Origin: Bonia amplexicaulis
Taxonomy: Eukaryota > Streptophyta > Magnoliopsida > Poales > Poaceae
DNA length: 64,000 nt
Direction: 5' to 3'
Assembly (NCBI GenBank): GCA_036346245.1
Contig: CM070752.1
Coordinates: 13,893,014-13,957,013, forward strand
Under the pieces are notes generated by a model. That model was given only the letters and a program-made list of their open reading frames with translations, did not search any database and was not told where the DNA came from. Below, piece after piece: positions 11,587 to 23,932 of this stretch (its first letter is position 1; each line of letters opens with the position of its first letter). The position numbers were made by a program, and so were the translations under genes.

Positions 11587-11818
11587 GGTCATAATCTGAT
11601 TGAAGGCCTCTACATCATTTGTCAGGATCACAAACGAGCGCACTCGAAACTGGTTAAAAGAGATGTCATCAACCACGTCTTCGAGCGTTGTCTCTTTCAA
11701 AAACCTCGTAGACGAGGAAGTGTTCCAACGTCTGATAAGATATGTTAAACTACCTAGATGTTAATAGGTTCATAACTTCATAGGTCTAAAATAACATGAT
11801 TGTCTCTTACAGTAAACA

Positions 11819-12258
11819 TTGACTACCGAATCTTTCAAAAGCTTCTTCCAAGCAGTTAGGGAGAGGGATATACTATCCACGGCCCTGAAAAACAAGGAAT
11901 ACCCAGGTCACATGCAATGCCTAGATGTTAACGTATCTTGGAGGCATGAATTTCCAAACGACTCCGAGGCGTATAGGAGTAGGAAGAGATCTAAAGCCGT
12001 GCACGAGAAAAGTATGAAATAGAACTTTGATGTAACACTTGATGACATAATTGCCTTACTTCGAGAAGAGATATATGCATTGAGGAAAGAACTGAGAGAA
12101 ATCCGTAACCAGTCGCAAGCCACCCCCGTTATTACGGTACCCAATCCTCCTCAACGTCGGAGTACCTGTGCGTCCGCGTCACTTTCTGAAAATAGCGACA
12201 CTCACTTACCTATCGACGACATCCAAGTATTCTACATCTCTAAAATACTACATAGATA
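11819..12258 (+). pseudogene. CACTA (En/Spm) TnpA-like transposase C-terminal remnant
   Basis: The frame from 11819 gives LSTALKNKEYPGHMQCL, then SWRHEFPNDSEAYRSRKRSK, one stop at 12020-12022, and then a coiled-coil-like tail ALRKELREIRNQSQA up to a stop at 12258. The pattern 'LqtpEHpGRvRG...F-dg-YrSRkR' followed by a glutamine/arginine/glutamate helix is characteristic of the small CACTA regulatory protein (TnpA/PttA type), from memory of the family. No CACTA terminal inverted repeats were found nearby, so the element's limits are unknown. Confidence 0.6.
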
Positions 12259-12766
12259 GACCTAATTGACGTCTTAGCTCATCGTGTATCGTTATGGAGA
12301 AGGCCACGCCATGTATTCTCAGAATCAGGATTGTTGGCTCCATCCCCAGAATCAGAATTAGGTAGTCGCACGCTTGGGCCGAAGTGCCGGTGCGCTGTTG
12401 GGCCGAGTCCACCGGCCCTTGAGGCTGATTTCTTTTGAATCAAGCCGGGTTGTGCGCCACTGTTCACACCAGGCGGCCCTTTACTGTATACCACTGTAGC
12501 AAGCACTGTTCACCTGAAAGTTTAAAATCAATAATATATTCATTTTGACTGATTTTTTTTATCTTTAGTCACCTTTGCAATAGCAAAACCGTAAGAAAAA
12601 TGGGTAGTGAATGATGATGCCAATAGCAATGGTAGCTTAATCTTGGCCTGTTTTAACTCACCTTCGAATTAAGTTATGAACTTATGATCCAATTCAACTT
12701 ACTAAGATGAAGTGCCTGTTATTTTTTACTGAAGCTTATAGTTCTTTGCTACGATTTGTGGTTTTA
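12259..12766. other. Intergenic DNA, nothing recognised
   Basis: The part at 12300-12510 contains repeated 'cactgttcac' and 'cactgtagca' words, common in grass repeats. No gene is visible. Confidence 0.4.
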
Positions 12767-12951
12767 GGCTGTTCGTACGAGAGATTATAGAGTAAAAGAA
12801 ACTCACATGTAGTTTTTGTCGATATAAATAAAATCGGTACATTGTATACTATAATTAACTAGTAGAGGCTATCTTAAAAATATTTTATTTAAAAACTAAT
12901 TACTATAAAAAATCAAAAAATAATTTTTAAAAGCTGAAAAGAACAAAGGCC
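12767..12951 (+). repeat. MITE-like element, copy A of a three-copy family
   Basis: A 185-bp AT-rich element with ends GGCTGTTCGT and AGAACAAAGGCC, which are loosely inverted. Internal blocks 'gatataaataaa', 'actataatta' and 'ctatcttaaaa' recur in the same order and spacing at 23751-23932 and 44951-45136. It has no coding capacity. It lies about 500 bp upstream of an sHSP gene. Confidence 0.7.
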
Positions 12952-13229
12952 GAAGTCTTGGCCAATGCGCAAACTCGAAATAAGAACAGCCTGAGAATGA
13001 AACAGTGGAATGCCAGCAAACCGGTATGGACGAGAAATCATTCGTCCGGTCCCAATTCCGAAAGCCGGGGTGAGAAACATGGTACTGTAGTCAGCATCCA
13101 GATGGTTCAAGATCCAAATTTTACTCGGCCTAGCGGGCCTCGAAAGGACTAGAAGGCAGTAGATGATTCAGAACGCCCGTGGGCCCCAACAGGCCCGGTC
13201 CACGCCAGCTTAAGTCCAACCCAACCTTC

Positions 13230-13304
13230 CGAATCCAGTAACTTCCAGTCCGTTCCGGCAGCGACGAGAACTCTCGAGACCCACTCCCCCCGGCCCCTAT
13301 AAAA
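13230..13304 (+). promoter_or_regulatory. sHSP promoter: heat-shock-element-like repeats and TATA box
   Basis: A TATA box TATAAAA lies at 13298-13304, 140 bp before the ATG. Upstream, TTC at 13243 and TTC at 13253 are 10 bp apart with a degenerate GTC unit between them (TTCcaGTCcgTTC). GAA at 13268 starts GAActCTCgaGAC. The 5-bp periodicity is that of heat shock factor binding sites, though each site has one imperfect unit. The second sHSP gene at 54147 has the same GAA-ct-CTC arrangement upstream of its TATA box. Confidence 0.65.
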
Positions 13305-13443
13305 CTCGCCTCCCCTCGTCGCTATTTCCCAGGCAAAGATCGAAAGCAAATCCGCGAGCCTTGCTACACACATCTCAAGCGTCCGCTGAGTTGACGCGCA
13401 CAGCCTTCCAATCTCAGTTCGTTCTTGCCCAAATCCAGGAGCC

Positions 13444-13908
13444 ATGTCGCTGATCCGCCGCGGCAGCGCGTTCGACCCCTTCTCCCTCGACCTCTGGGAC
13501 CCCTTCGGCTCCGGCAGCAGCGGCGGCAGCCTCTTCCCCTCCTTCCCTCGCACCTCCTCTGAGACCGCGGCCTTGGCGGGGGCACGGATCGACTGGAAGG
13601 AGACGCCCGAGGCGCACGTGTTCAAGGCGGACGTGCCGGGGCTGAAGAAAGAGGAGGTGAAGGTGGAGGTGGAGGACGGCAACGTGCTCCAGATCAGCGG
13701 CGAGCGCAGCAGGGAGCAGGAGGAGAAGTCCGACAAGTGGCACCGCGTGGAGCGCAGCAGCGGAAAGTTCCTGCGCAGGTTCAGGCTCCCGGAGAACGCC
13801 AAGACGGAGCAGATCAAGGCGTCCATGGAGAACGGCGTGCTCACTGTCACCGTGCCCAAGGAGGGGGCCAAGAAGCCCGACATCAAGTCCATCCAGATCT
13901 CCGGCTAG
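13444..13908 (+). CDS. Cytosolic class I small heat shock protein (about 17 kDa)
   Basis: An intronless 154-residue protein that binds unfolding proteins as an ATP-independent chaperone, usually as a 12-subunit oligomer in the cytosol. It starts with the class I signature MSLIRRGSAFDPFSLDLWDPF (residues 1-21). The alpha-crystallin domain runs from about residue 47 (DWKETPEAHVFKADVPGLKK) to 144 and includes the ENGVLTVTVPK motif. The C-terminal IQISG tail carries the I-x-I anchor used in oligomer assembly. Length and lack of introns fit the family. The start is chosen because MSLI(R/P)R is the universal class I beginning. A second, closely similar gene lies 40 kb away on the other strand, and a 3' fragment of a third lies 314 bp downstream of the stop codon. 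Confidence 0.97.
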   Translation: MSLIRRGSAFDPFSLDLWDPFGSGSSGGSLFPSFPRTSSETAALAGARIDWKETPEAHVFKADVPGLKKEEVKVEVEDGNVLQISGERSREQEEKSDKWHRVERSSGKFLRRFRLPENAKTEQIKASMENGVLTVTVPKEGAKKPDIKSIQISG

Positions 13909-14221
13909 GCATCTGGTTGCGGTCCGGGACTGGAGCCTGAGGTTCAATTAGCTGCTTCTCCTCAAATCCCGTAATAAGTATGCATTTGGGTCTCTTCGTT
14001 CGAATGTCGTGTCCTTGCTACTGCTGTGTGGGTTGGTCTGAAATGTGAGTGTCCGTTGTAGTCACGTAATGTGACTACTGAGTCTAAAATATGTTGTTAA
14101 TCAGCTTCTCTACTGGTTAAGCCTGATTTTGGATAGTGAATCGTACTTTTCTTTTCTGTGTTTGCCACTTCATTTCTGTTTCCTTGTTGAAATCTGCAAT
14201 TCCCCCTCGTTCCCGCGAAGC

Positions 14222-14319
14222 AGGTGAAGGCGTCCATGGATAACGGCGTGCTCACCGTCACCGTGCCCGAGGTGGACGTCAAGAAGCCCGACGTCAAGCA
14301 CGTCCAGATCACCGGTTAA
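14222..14319 (+). pseudogene. 3' fragment of another class I sHSP gene
   Basis: Bases 14222-14319 encode QVKASMDNGVLTVTVPEVDV followed by KKPDVKHVQITG and a stop. These are the last 32 residues of a class I sHSP (compare KASMENGVLTVTVPK and IKSIQISG in the neighbouring gene). It differs from the neighbour at many positions, so it is the relic of a separate paralogue rather than a recent duplication. The part upstream is not sHSP sequence. No start codon or alpha-crystallin core remains. Confidence 0.9.
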
Positions 14320-14981
14320 CGGGAGACACAAATTTAACATATAAAAAATTTTATAAAAAAAATCATAAAATGATAAATTATTATAATAAGAATAAATCAT
14401 AATGAAACTTGCTTTTTCTATAGACCACTAGAATATATATAAGACAAAGAAAATAAGTCCTATATGAAGAGAAAATAAAATTAAAGTCGGACAATTCTAT
14501 ATGTTAACACTATGTCTGATACATCATACGTATGATCACGACATTAGTTATGCTATATCTAGTATAAAATGATGTAGTATTTTACACAAATACGATACGA
14601 ATTTTGATCAAACTTCAATATTTTGTACAGCTACTTCACATCTTCGGTCTGAAATGTGAGTACCGTGTTTGTTGTTGCATCTTTGGTCCGAAATGCGAGT
14701 GTAAAGAGTGTGTTTGCTGCTAGTTTTGTATGTGAGCTGTGGCTGGTGCCCAGTTGAGTGGTGGGCTTTGTTGCATGAGCCGAGAGTCTACCCTCTCTGT
14801 CCGCAATATAAGGCTCCGTTTTTAAAAAGCGCTGCTCTACAATATAAATTTATTATAGAGATTATAGTTATTTTAATATTTTCACCGTAAACCTCTCCTT
14901 TAATATTAACAAAGTAGATAAGTAGTTATAGTATACTATTTAATAAGGATATGTATGGTTTAATAACTTTTTTAGTTTTAG

Positions 14982-14992
<11 letters not shown>
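14320..14992. other. AT-rich intergenic DNA
   Basis: AT-rich DNA following the sHSP fragment. No gene or recognisable element. Confidence 0.4.
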
Positions 14993-15074
<82 letters not shown>

Positions 15075-15096
15075 TATATATACACACACATATATA
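14993..15096. repeat. Compound microsatellite (TA)n(CA)n(TA)n
   Basis: About 30 TA dinucleotides to 15054, then CA repeats, then short TA and CA runs to 15096. Confidence 0.98.
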
Positions 15097-15323
15097 ACAG
15101 GTTACCATGGTGCTCAGGCTCTATGATTAAGACTTTCCATCTATCATTGATTCAACATGCTAAACCAATGACTTCATTTCCAAATTGACGTCTTTTTGAA
15201 TTAATGAATGTTAATGGGTTTGGCTAATATATTACACTTGCACACATCTAAAAGCAATCCAAAGGCAGGGAGGCTTAGTGCCCGACACTATGATGCCCTA
15301 TTTCAACGTCCTATATATATAGT

Positions 15324-15324
<1 letters not shown>

Positions 15325-15409
<85 letters not shown>
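15325..15409. repeat. (TA)n microsatellite
   Basis: An uninterrupted run of about 42 TA dinucleotides. Open frames through it encoding YIYIYI are artefacts. Confidence 0.98.
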
Positions 15410-15410
<1 letters not shown>

Positions 15411-17271
15411 CGAGGCCAAGCGGGAGCGGCGGAGCGGAGCGGCGCTCGACGGACAAGGCGACGACACCGATGAGACGACGAAGGTATTCTCCATTCGCCC
15501 GAGCGCCCTAAAATAGGATGTAATACCACTATTGTTCTTTATTAGCAAACCACTGCGTGATTTGCACTTCACCTTGCTCTCTATCTCTCTTTTTTTTTCC
15601 TCGATGGAATTTCACATTCCTCAAAGAAATCCCATATTGGGGACTTTCTCTTCCTAGCGGGTTTCGTTGGTCCATTCTCTTGAACCTCCACTTGCTAATC
15701 TTTCAGTGCTGCTGTTATTGCCACACCATCCTTCTCCCTTGCCAGTGAATCGATAGATAGTTGTGTTGATTGTTGATTTTCATATATCTACAACAATTCA
15801 TATAGTGCCATTAGAAAAATGTGCAAGTGCAAGAATGAAATATAAACTTCGGTAATATCTAAATCAAGAGAAGCAACCTTAGCAGAAAGCCTGAAATGTT
15901 CTTGGCACTAGCAGGGGCAGTCGCAGCAAGCAATCTACTTGAGTGGAATACACAACAACTACAGGTAAAGGAATAATCCTAAGATCATCAAATTTTTACT
16001 TCTTCGCAACAAAAGAAGAGGAGAGGTGAAGGGAATAGTTCGTACTCGCTCTGTGGTCTGACTTGGTGTCGGGATGGATGCGTGGAGACGAGGATGTTCG
16101 TCGTGATGGAGGAGGAGCACGGCGTCTTGCGTCGGCGCTCGGCAACAGAGGAGGCAGAGTAGGGTGTCGAGGCTCGGCAGGCAGCACAAAAGGCAGAACG
16201 CTTGGCCGCCTACGTCACCGCCTTGCTGTTTGGAGGCGGAGCAGGAGAAGGCTCAGGGTCAGGGCATGAGGCGGAGGATGATGCCCATGGTTGGTGCCTT
16301 GGTGGGCGGCCGCCGATCGGGTCAAAGCTGGGAGGAGTGACGGTGTTGGTGGAGACTAGGAGGGAGCTGGGAAGGAGATTTAGGGTTGGGGTTGGGGAAT
16401 AGGGAATACGATTCACGATGGCCGAATGGTCTCCAGTCTCCAAGCGCAACAGAGCAGATAAGGTTTGACTAGTTGAGGGAGGACTTGAGCCCATGACCGA
16501 CTCTGTCAGTACGTGCGTGAGGCTAGGCCGCTAGGGCGAAATAACAAGCTCGCTAAACTATTCGGGATCGGCTCAAATAGGCTCGTGAGATTAAGATCAG
16601 ACTTAAGCTTAGCTTGTTTAGAACTCAAACCAAGCTTAGTTTACGAGTCTCGAGTTTTTCTTACTTATTCTCCCTTTAATGTGAACTGCTGGTACATGAC
16701 CAAATTTTCTTACTTTTTCATGGTTCTGCTAAGTATCAGCTTTTTCCCCCGTGATTCCGTTAAGAAATTATGTCATCCCCTCATCCAGAACCAAAACCAT
16801 GTAGACGAAAAACCCGAGTCTCGAAGTACAGTTTCATGGGATCATGTGGTGATTATAGTTGACAGTCTGTAACGTGGGTATATGCAACAGCGTACTATTA
16901 TTCTGGAAAGTCAAATGTATATGGTGTACAGAACTCTAGAGCTGGAGCGAAAGCTGTCGTGTTTCCTATTTCTCATGGAGATTCTGAAACTTTGGCCTCC
17001 CTACTCCCAACCAACTCCATTCTCCCAAGATTGATGGTTAAATACAAGTACAGGAATCTCCTGGTAAGTTTCTTATTAGATTAACATATAATAACTTGTA
17101 GCGTAGCATAGATACATACAGACGCAAAAATGTCCTCCCCATTGAACTAGCCGATTGGAGCCCAACACCGCAGTAATGCATCTACAGAATCTGCAAAGAA
17201 TAAATGGAATGTGCCTCCACAGGGAAACCAGCAGCAGTGTGGCGTGGCCAGGAGCAGTGGTAAATCGTCGC
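15410..17271. other. Intergenic DNA downstream of the FEI-like gene
   Basis: No supportable gene. A GC-rich patch at 16050-16410 has open frames on both strands without recognisable domains. The 3' untranslated region of the minus-strand kinase gene must lie in the right part, from about 17271 downward. Confidence 0.4.
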
Positions 17272-20200
17272 CTATTCTGAATCGTAGAAATCACTGGGGC
17301 ATGGTGTAATTACATCCGACTCCAGCATCTGTACCACCCTGTGCATTGTCGGCCGCTCCTCCGGCAAAGAGCTTACACATTGTTTGGCAAGACAAAGCAG
17401 AGCATCCAAGGTCTCAATCTGCACGCCTTCGCAATTTGGATCAACAATTTCCCTCTCCCGGTTCTCGCCAGCCAGGAAATTTAACTGCCATATAGGACAA
17501 GTTGATCCTTTCAGGAATATGCTAGATCCATTGACAGCAAGTATGCAACCTATATTAGAATTGTGCGCATGAAACTAAAGGACATAAAAGGTCATACCCA
17601 TCCAACAATGTTCAACCCCTTCTCAATGAATGATGCATCAGTAGGTCGCTTTCCGCTTAGTATTTCAAGTACCAAAACTCCAAAACTGTAGACATCAGTC
17701 TTTTCAGTGGCTCTGCCACTTTGCATATACTCTGGATTTTGGATTTTGCAAATATTAGCTCAGAGTATTGCAAAATGATATCTTAACAACTAAAATCCAA
17801 TGGGGCAATTAGGCAGCAAACTTAAGTTGCACACAGTTTTTCCCCTCATTGGATGAAATGGAAAGACTTTCACATACCTGGAGCAAGATATCCAAATGTT
17901 CCTGCAACTATTGTAGTAATATGAGATTCCTCATCCTCTAATAGTTTTGCAAGTCCAAAGTCTGATACACGGGCCTCAAAATTGCCATCAAGTAAGATAT
18001 TACTCGATTTAATATCACGATGTATTATTCGAGGTGAACAATCGTGGTGCAAGTAAGCCAGGCCTTTTGCAGCTCCAAGTATTATGTTAATACGTGCATC
18101 CCAATCCAACGGTTCAGTTTTTTCTGCCAATATCGATGGACGGATGAGATGTTAGGACTAGACATAAAAAGTACTGCTGTTTGGTAATGGAAAACATGAA
18201 CGAAAGTCGTTACTGGTCATGCTTTACACAAGCAATCATTCGATATAAAATTCAAAGATGGCCAAGCATACAATAAATAAATGGAAATACCATAGTTAAG
18301 GCCTTTCATCCTTGTTTTGGTTTGCTCAATTGTTTAGTTCCAGAATGGAACTACAGAATGGCCAACCTTGCCATAAGTAAGTTTAGGCAAAGTATGGCGA
18401 ACAAAATGAGCACCACAAGTGTGACAAAGTTAGTCAAGATTCAAGAAGCTGAGTCTATGACACGTGGGCCGTGGGGTTAAGAAAGCATGGCAAACCACAA
18501 TTGTGGCGACAAACCAAACACCTACGGCGCGACTAAGATTACATGTGGCAAAGTTTGACCTCAAACACCCCCTAAAACTACCGTTCTGTTCTGCAAATAT
18601 GAAGTCAGTTCGTTCTTCTTTAGACATTATTTTAATGGAATTCCTTAAAAAGACTATTCAGTATCTCCGTAAGTAAATAGCACCTTTTATCCTTTACATT
18701 GTACATGGGATCAAATCCTCTACTTCAAAATAGCTCAAGTCTACTGTTCATCCACTACCAAGTGGTGTTCCATTAGTTTTGTTAGAAGAGGTAGACAAAT
18801 ATCTGACATGGTAGCAGCAGTTGCCAATTTGCATGGGGGATGTCACATAATAGCCAAATGGGTCTGTCCATTGAGGTGAAGATTTTGTTGCCCCCACAAT
18901 ATACAATTGTTCTCATTTGAAGGCAGGGATTTTCCCCCACTTATTGAAGCCTTAACCTCCCACTTAGCTATTGCATGCCATTCCCCATCCAGATTAGCAA
19001 AACTGTTATGCCTCAAGAGTATGATTCCACATCTTTCTAATAGATGGACTGACTGTAACTAATTTGGAGAGTTTTAAATGTGAGGGGCCAATTTGATCCC
19101 CTAAGCATAGAGGACCAAAAGTGTCATCAATCCTACATAGGTAAGCTTTTGGAGAAGATGGATATTCTACTAATAAAGTAACGATTCAACGCCTCCCCTG
19201 ACATCTGGGATCACCAAGCCTATGATGTAAACCTCATGCTGGCTATAACCCAAGTCTACTCCTACAATACCGTTGTCTGAACCTGTTTTTGCAGGGTTTC
19301 CCCTAGCTCGGGAAAAAGTCTACTACTAGAATACTCTGGAGTCTGGTCTCAAGATTGGATCTCTGGCTACAGTAACTGTTACTGTTATGTTTTTCCTTAT
19401 AGATGCACCAAGCAGGTATTGAACTCAGGATTTCGGGATTTTGATGTTGAGTTTAATGCACCAATTAGCTCACCCTAAAGCCTATTTTAATGTTGACTTA
19501 GAACAAAACATACCTAGTTTGTCGTTGAGGAAACCAAACTAAAATCAATGTATATTAGGATGTCTATTTAACAGCAACTATGAGTAGTTGGAAGAGTGCA
19601 ATACAAAAAAAAACAAGAAGAGGCCAGTCAAAAAATGAACATGGCACTCACCATGTAGCACTTCATCCAGGCTCCCACCTGGAAGATAGTCATATATTAA
19701 CAGTTTTGATGAAGGGGAATTGCAATAGCCACGGAGATTGACCAGATAGCGATGCTTAACACTTCCCAATATCTCAAGTTCTCTATCAAAGAACCGATCA
19801 AGCCCTTCATTTGTTTTCACTATCCTTTTCAATGCAAAGATGTTGCCGTCATCCATTGCAAGTTTATAAACAGTCCCAAAGCCCCCTGCTCCAATTATAT
19901 TTTCCTCATCCATAGTCTCTAGTTTCTTGAGGATATCTTTTGTGGAGTAAGGGAGGTCTCCATGGAACATCACAATGGAAGAGCCTGAAAAGACAAGCAA
20001 CGTTACAAGAATATTTCCTAAGAAATATGATAAGTACTTGCACAGCATATTTCATGACATAGTTACCTCCACATAGCTCTACCCTGAAACCATGGATATC
20101 TTTCTTTCCAAAATTTTTGTACAGAAAGCAACCCCAGAAACACATCAAAGCCACCAATAGCAGAGCTCCCACTGTTGCTACTGCACTTATAACAAGTCTG

Positions 20201-22506
20201 GTAGAATTCTTCCCAGGCCTTTTATTAAAGATGTCATCTGCCATAAGAGAACACCAAAATACATAAGTAATAGCCTATAGGCCCATTACGATGAAATGAA
20301 AAGAAAGAGATCAATTTACAGAACCCAAATCTAGCAGAAGTATGTTTCCTAGTGGAACATAAACATGCCAATTAGTTTATTATTGACATTGATGAATAAA
20401 TACACATAATGCAATCTTGCCTACAACTTAAAAATATGTTAGAAGCATGGAACAAAGGTGCCTATACAGTGTTATCTTCAAATATCCAGTACCTGGGGAA
20501 GGTGGCTGAGGGCCATTTGATGACGATTGGAGTGCATCTTTGCACACTGAGTTAATCTGCTTCCCACATAAGCCACGGTTCCCAAGGAAGCTGCATTATC
20601 AGATGCAAATTCAGATGAAATACTACGAATGGGAAAGTAGCAGGCCTCTCATTGGAGAGGAAAAAAGAGCAGCTTATCACATGTGTACATGACATCTTCA
20701 TCTTTAATTAATCAAATATACAGATTGAACTAGATTGATGCAAATAACACAGGGAAAGATAACTCACGAAGTTTCATTAAAATTGACAAGTGAACCATCC
20801 GATGGTATTGCTCCTGTCAGGAAGTTCATGGACACATTGCTGCACAGGTTGTGAAATTAACATTTTTGTCACACATAGCTTGTTATAACAATTTCTTGGG
20901 TTTATCCAGATAAAAGAATACTTACAATGATGTAAGTTTGGTCAGCTTATCAAGAGAATGTGGAATCGGTCCGCTCAATGTATTACTGGATAAGTCCCTG
21001 AAGGAAAAAAGGCACATTCCAGAAATTGGAATGAATCTCTAAATTATTTAACTGTGGCAAATGAATTCATCTATAATCCAATACACTTGATTTCATCATT
21101 GCGCTTTCTTACAACGCTCATTACAGTAAAATGGTAAACGTCTGATGTAGCTTGAATTAATCTAACAGGAGAGATCTATCTGATATGGAATGGACAACAG
21201 AGAACTGGCACTGATTTACTGAAGAAAGTAATGAGAAACAAATCAACAACCAAAACTCCACCAGTGAACTTACAATGTCTCAAGTTCCACTAGATCGCCA
21301 AACTCTGAGGGATATTTCCACTTAAATAATTTCCTTGTAGGTACCTGCAAGTGTTTACACAAAACAAGAAAAGAAGCCATCACCACACACTAGAAGTTTT
21401 CTGGCACAAATAAAAGAAGCATGCAGCTAAAATTGCCAATGACATAGTATCATGATCATGAATCTATTGTGTAATTAGAAAGATAGAAAAAGACGCCACC
21501 ATGTTCGCTCTCAAGGACTAGAAGTTACCACGTTAATCGGAGAAAAAAGGCAAGATCTACACGATTGTTTTTTTTTGTGTGTAAGGAATAGAACTGTATT
21601 TTCATCATAAGCATGTTTCGATATAAGCATATGCACTGTATTATCTATCCGTACAGTTGCACAGGAAATTTGGCTAGTTATTTGCTACATCATCTAACAC
21701 TTCGTTCCCTGGAAAAAACATTTTCAGTAATCACTAGAAAACTTACAGTTGTTCCAATTTGGTACAATTCCCCAGTTCAGGAGGGAGCGAACCATACAAA
21801 CTATTCCCCTGTAGTGATCTAATGACATAAAAAAACACTTAGATCGAAGAACAAGTGATTTCATGTATAAGGTAGACATCAATAGGAAAAAGATTGAGAA
21901 ATGCAATTTTTTGGGGAACACACTTACAAAGTTTGCAACTGGTTTAGCCTTCCAATTTCAGGAGGTATGGGTCCAACTAACTTGTGATATGCAAGAATAC
22001 TAAATGAAAGGCAGTGAATGGTCAGATATTTATGACAGTTTAGAATAGCGAAGATAATTATGTTTTATTAGAGAGTGCCATCCTAAAAACAAATATCAAA
22101 TTACCAAAGCAAAACAGTATCTAGGTTAAAAGGTTAAGCAATTCACAACAAATCCAGTTAATATAGAGTGGTTTATTCATTCTTACAGATAAATCACTCT
22201 CTTGCTGTGACTATCGCATCTAACACCCTTCCAAATGCAGGGATCCGCATCTTGTTCAAGCCAATTTAGAAAGACCCCGTCTGAATTTGTAGTTGCCTTC
22301 TTAAAGGCAAGAAGTGCTTCACCTGTAGGAAACCATTCATGGAATGTTAGCATTGGATAAGCACCCAAAACTCAAATGTTCCACATGAATACCAACCACA
22401 ACCATCACATACCATCTGAACTTAGCGCTCTTGCTTCACGAGCACCAAGGTGCAGAATTATCAAAACGAAGAGGAAACCAGGCTGTTTTCTCAGAAAAGA
22501 GCTCAT
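17272..22506 (-). CDS. FEI1: LRR receptor-like serine/threonine kinase, FEI family
   Basis: A plasma-membrane receptor kinase. In Arabidopsis, FEI1/FEI2 act in cell-wall synthesis and anisotropic growth. Thirteen coding exons (minus, in order): 22506-22413, 22322-22187, 21999-21928, 21818-21747, 21344-21274, 20997-20926, 20839-20768, 20590-20493, 20237-20067, 19984-19652, 18123-17878, 17731-17598, 17484-17272. Predicted about 594 residues; Arabidopsis FEI1 is 591. Order: signal peptide (MSSFLRKQPGFLFVLIILHL), LRR cap with CIWKGVRC, LRRs in five 72-nt-type exons, transmembrane segment VGALLLVALMCFWGCFLY, and a kinase with GAGGFGTVYK, ALKRI, HRDIKSSNILL, DFGLAKLL and APEYM, ending CPSDFYDSE. 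All catalytic residues are present. LRR exon 5 is 71 rather than 72 nt, a one-base deletion near 21309 that breaks the frame. FEI1 and FEI2 cannot be told apart here. Confidence 0.93.
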
Positions 22507-23600
22507 TGATCACCAGCTGGTGAAGCATATAAAGATCACCACAGCTTATTCCAGTGGTCATGGATGAGGTATATGATGTGCATATTTCTTATCGGTAATG
22601 AACTCAACAGGTGGCTGTGTCTCTGGCCCTGGAAGCAAAACGAAACAAATCAACAATCATAAACAAACTAATTAAATAAATAAAGCCACGATCAGAAACA
22701 CCTCAACACATGAACGGCCATCGCATCACCATATCAAAACAAATAACGGATCAAATGCAGTGCATCTCGACACACTCATGGGTGGAGCTTGCACAAAATG
22801 GACGGCCATAAGATGGGGACTAATACAATTTGTGATGCAAAATTTTCTGCTTGGTATCCACATAATTGTTTCAGGCTAATTGAATCAGCTGCAAGGCTCT
22901 AATTTCCCCCAATTCAAACAAAAATAAATCCAGAGAGCGAAAGCATTGCTGCATTAGACCCCCAATTACTTAAATCTGCAGCCAGCTAGTCCCAGAGCAC
23001 AGTAATCCACTATATCCTTCGGTTACTCCCCCCAAAAAAAATGGAAACAACACTAGTAGCACCTAGCTGAGGAAACAACAAAGCAGTTACTACTGATTCC
23101 AGCTCGCAACTACCAAACGCAAGCATGCATCCAGAGTTAAAGCCGGCGCAACTCAACAAAAGTAGGGGTACCGCTACAAGCCGCCACGCTACCGACACGA
23201 ACCGCGCGCACCAATTTAGGGGCCGCCGCAGCAACACAAGCTTAAGACGCATCGATTCACCGCGGCCACACACGAAACCCCGCACAAATCAGCGGAAACG
23301 GCGGCAGATCCGACGCAAGACGGGATACCTGTGCTGCGCTCGCAGGATGCGGGGCGGCGATCTGCGACGAGACGGCGAACGGACGCGATGATTAGCGGAG
23401 GAGAGAGGGGGGGAGGAGGAGGGTGCGAGCTGCGAAGAAGCGGCAGCGGTGTGGTGAGAGAGGGGGGAGGGTAAAGGAGGCTGGAGAGATTAGGCGAGGC
23501 GAGCGCTGCGCTGTTGTGCTGTGGCGTGGCGTGGTGGCGGTGAGCGAGCGAGAGGAGTGAATGTGAGAGTGCGGTTTTGGCCGCGTGCGGTGTGGGCGAA
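22507..23600 (-). promoter_or_regulatory. 5' untranslated region of the FEI-like gene, with probable leader intron
   Basis: A CT-rich leader exon lies at about 23329-23580, with a candidate donor GTATCCC at 23328 and an acceptor (TTTGCTTCCAG) ending at 22629. This gives a leader intron of about 700 bp ahead of the ATG at 22506. The transcription start and exact splice sites are inferred, not proven. Confidence 0.5.
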
Positions 23601-23750
23601 GAACGGGACACAGGACGAACAGCTAATCACCCGGTTCTTAACTCGCACCGCATTCCGCTTTTTTTATTTCTGGGTCCTTCTTTACTGCAACTTATAATTT
23701 AAAATTTAAAATTCTACTTATGATTTTAAACTTAAAATTTTAAATTTTAT

Positions 23751-23932
23751 CTGTTCGCAAGAGAGAATACGGGAAGAGAGCCATTTATGTACAATTTTAA
23801 CTGATATAGATAAAGTCGATATATTCTCTACTATAATTAATTTGTAGACTCTATCTTAAAATTATATATTATTTAAAAATTAGTTACTATAGATAAATCC
23901 AAAGACATAAGTTAAGCTGAAAAGGAGCAGCC
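23751..23932 (+). repeat. MITE-like element, copy B
   Basis: Shares ordered blocks (ctgttcg, gagaga, gatatagataaa, actataatta, tctatcttaaaa, gctgaaaag) with copies at 12767 and 44951. Non-coding. It lies just upstream of the FEI-like gene's leader. Confidence 0.68.

Noticed and set aside
13149..13947. Long minus-strand open frames (247 and 177 codons) over the sHSP gene
   Set aside because: Antisense shadows of the strongly codon-biased sHSP coding sequence; the same happens at 54163-54984.
14926..15108. Open frames encoding YIYIYI around the TA microsatellites (also 15208-15572)
   Set aside because: They are translations of (TA)n runs, not genes.
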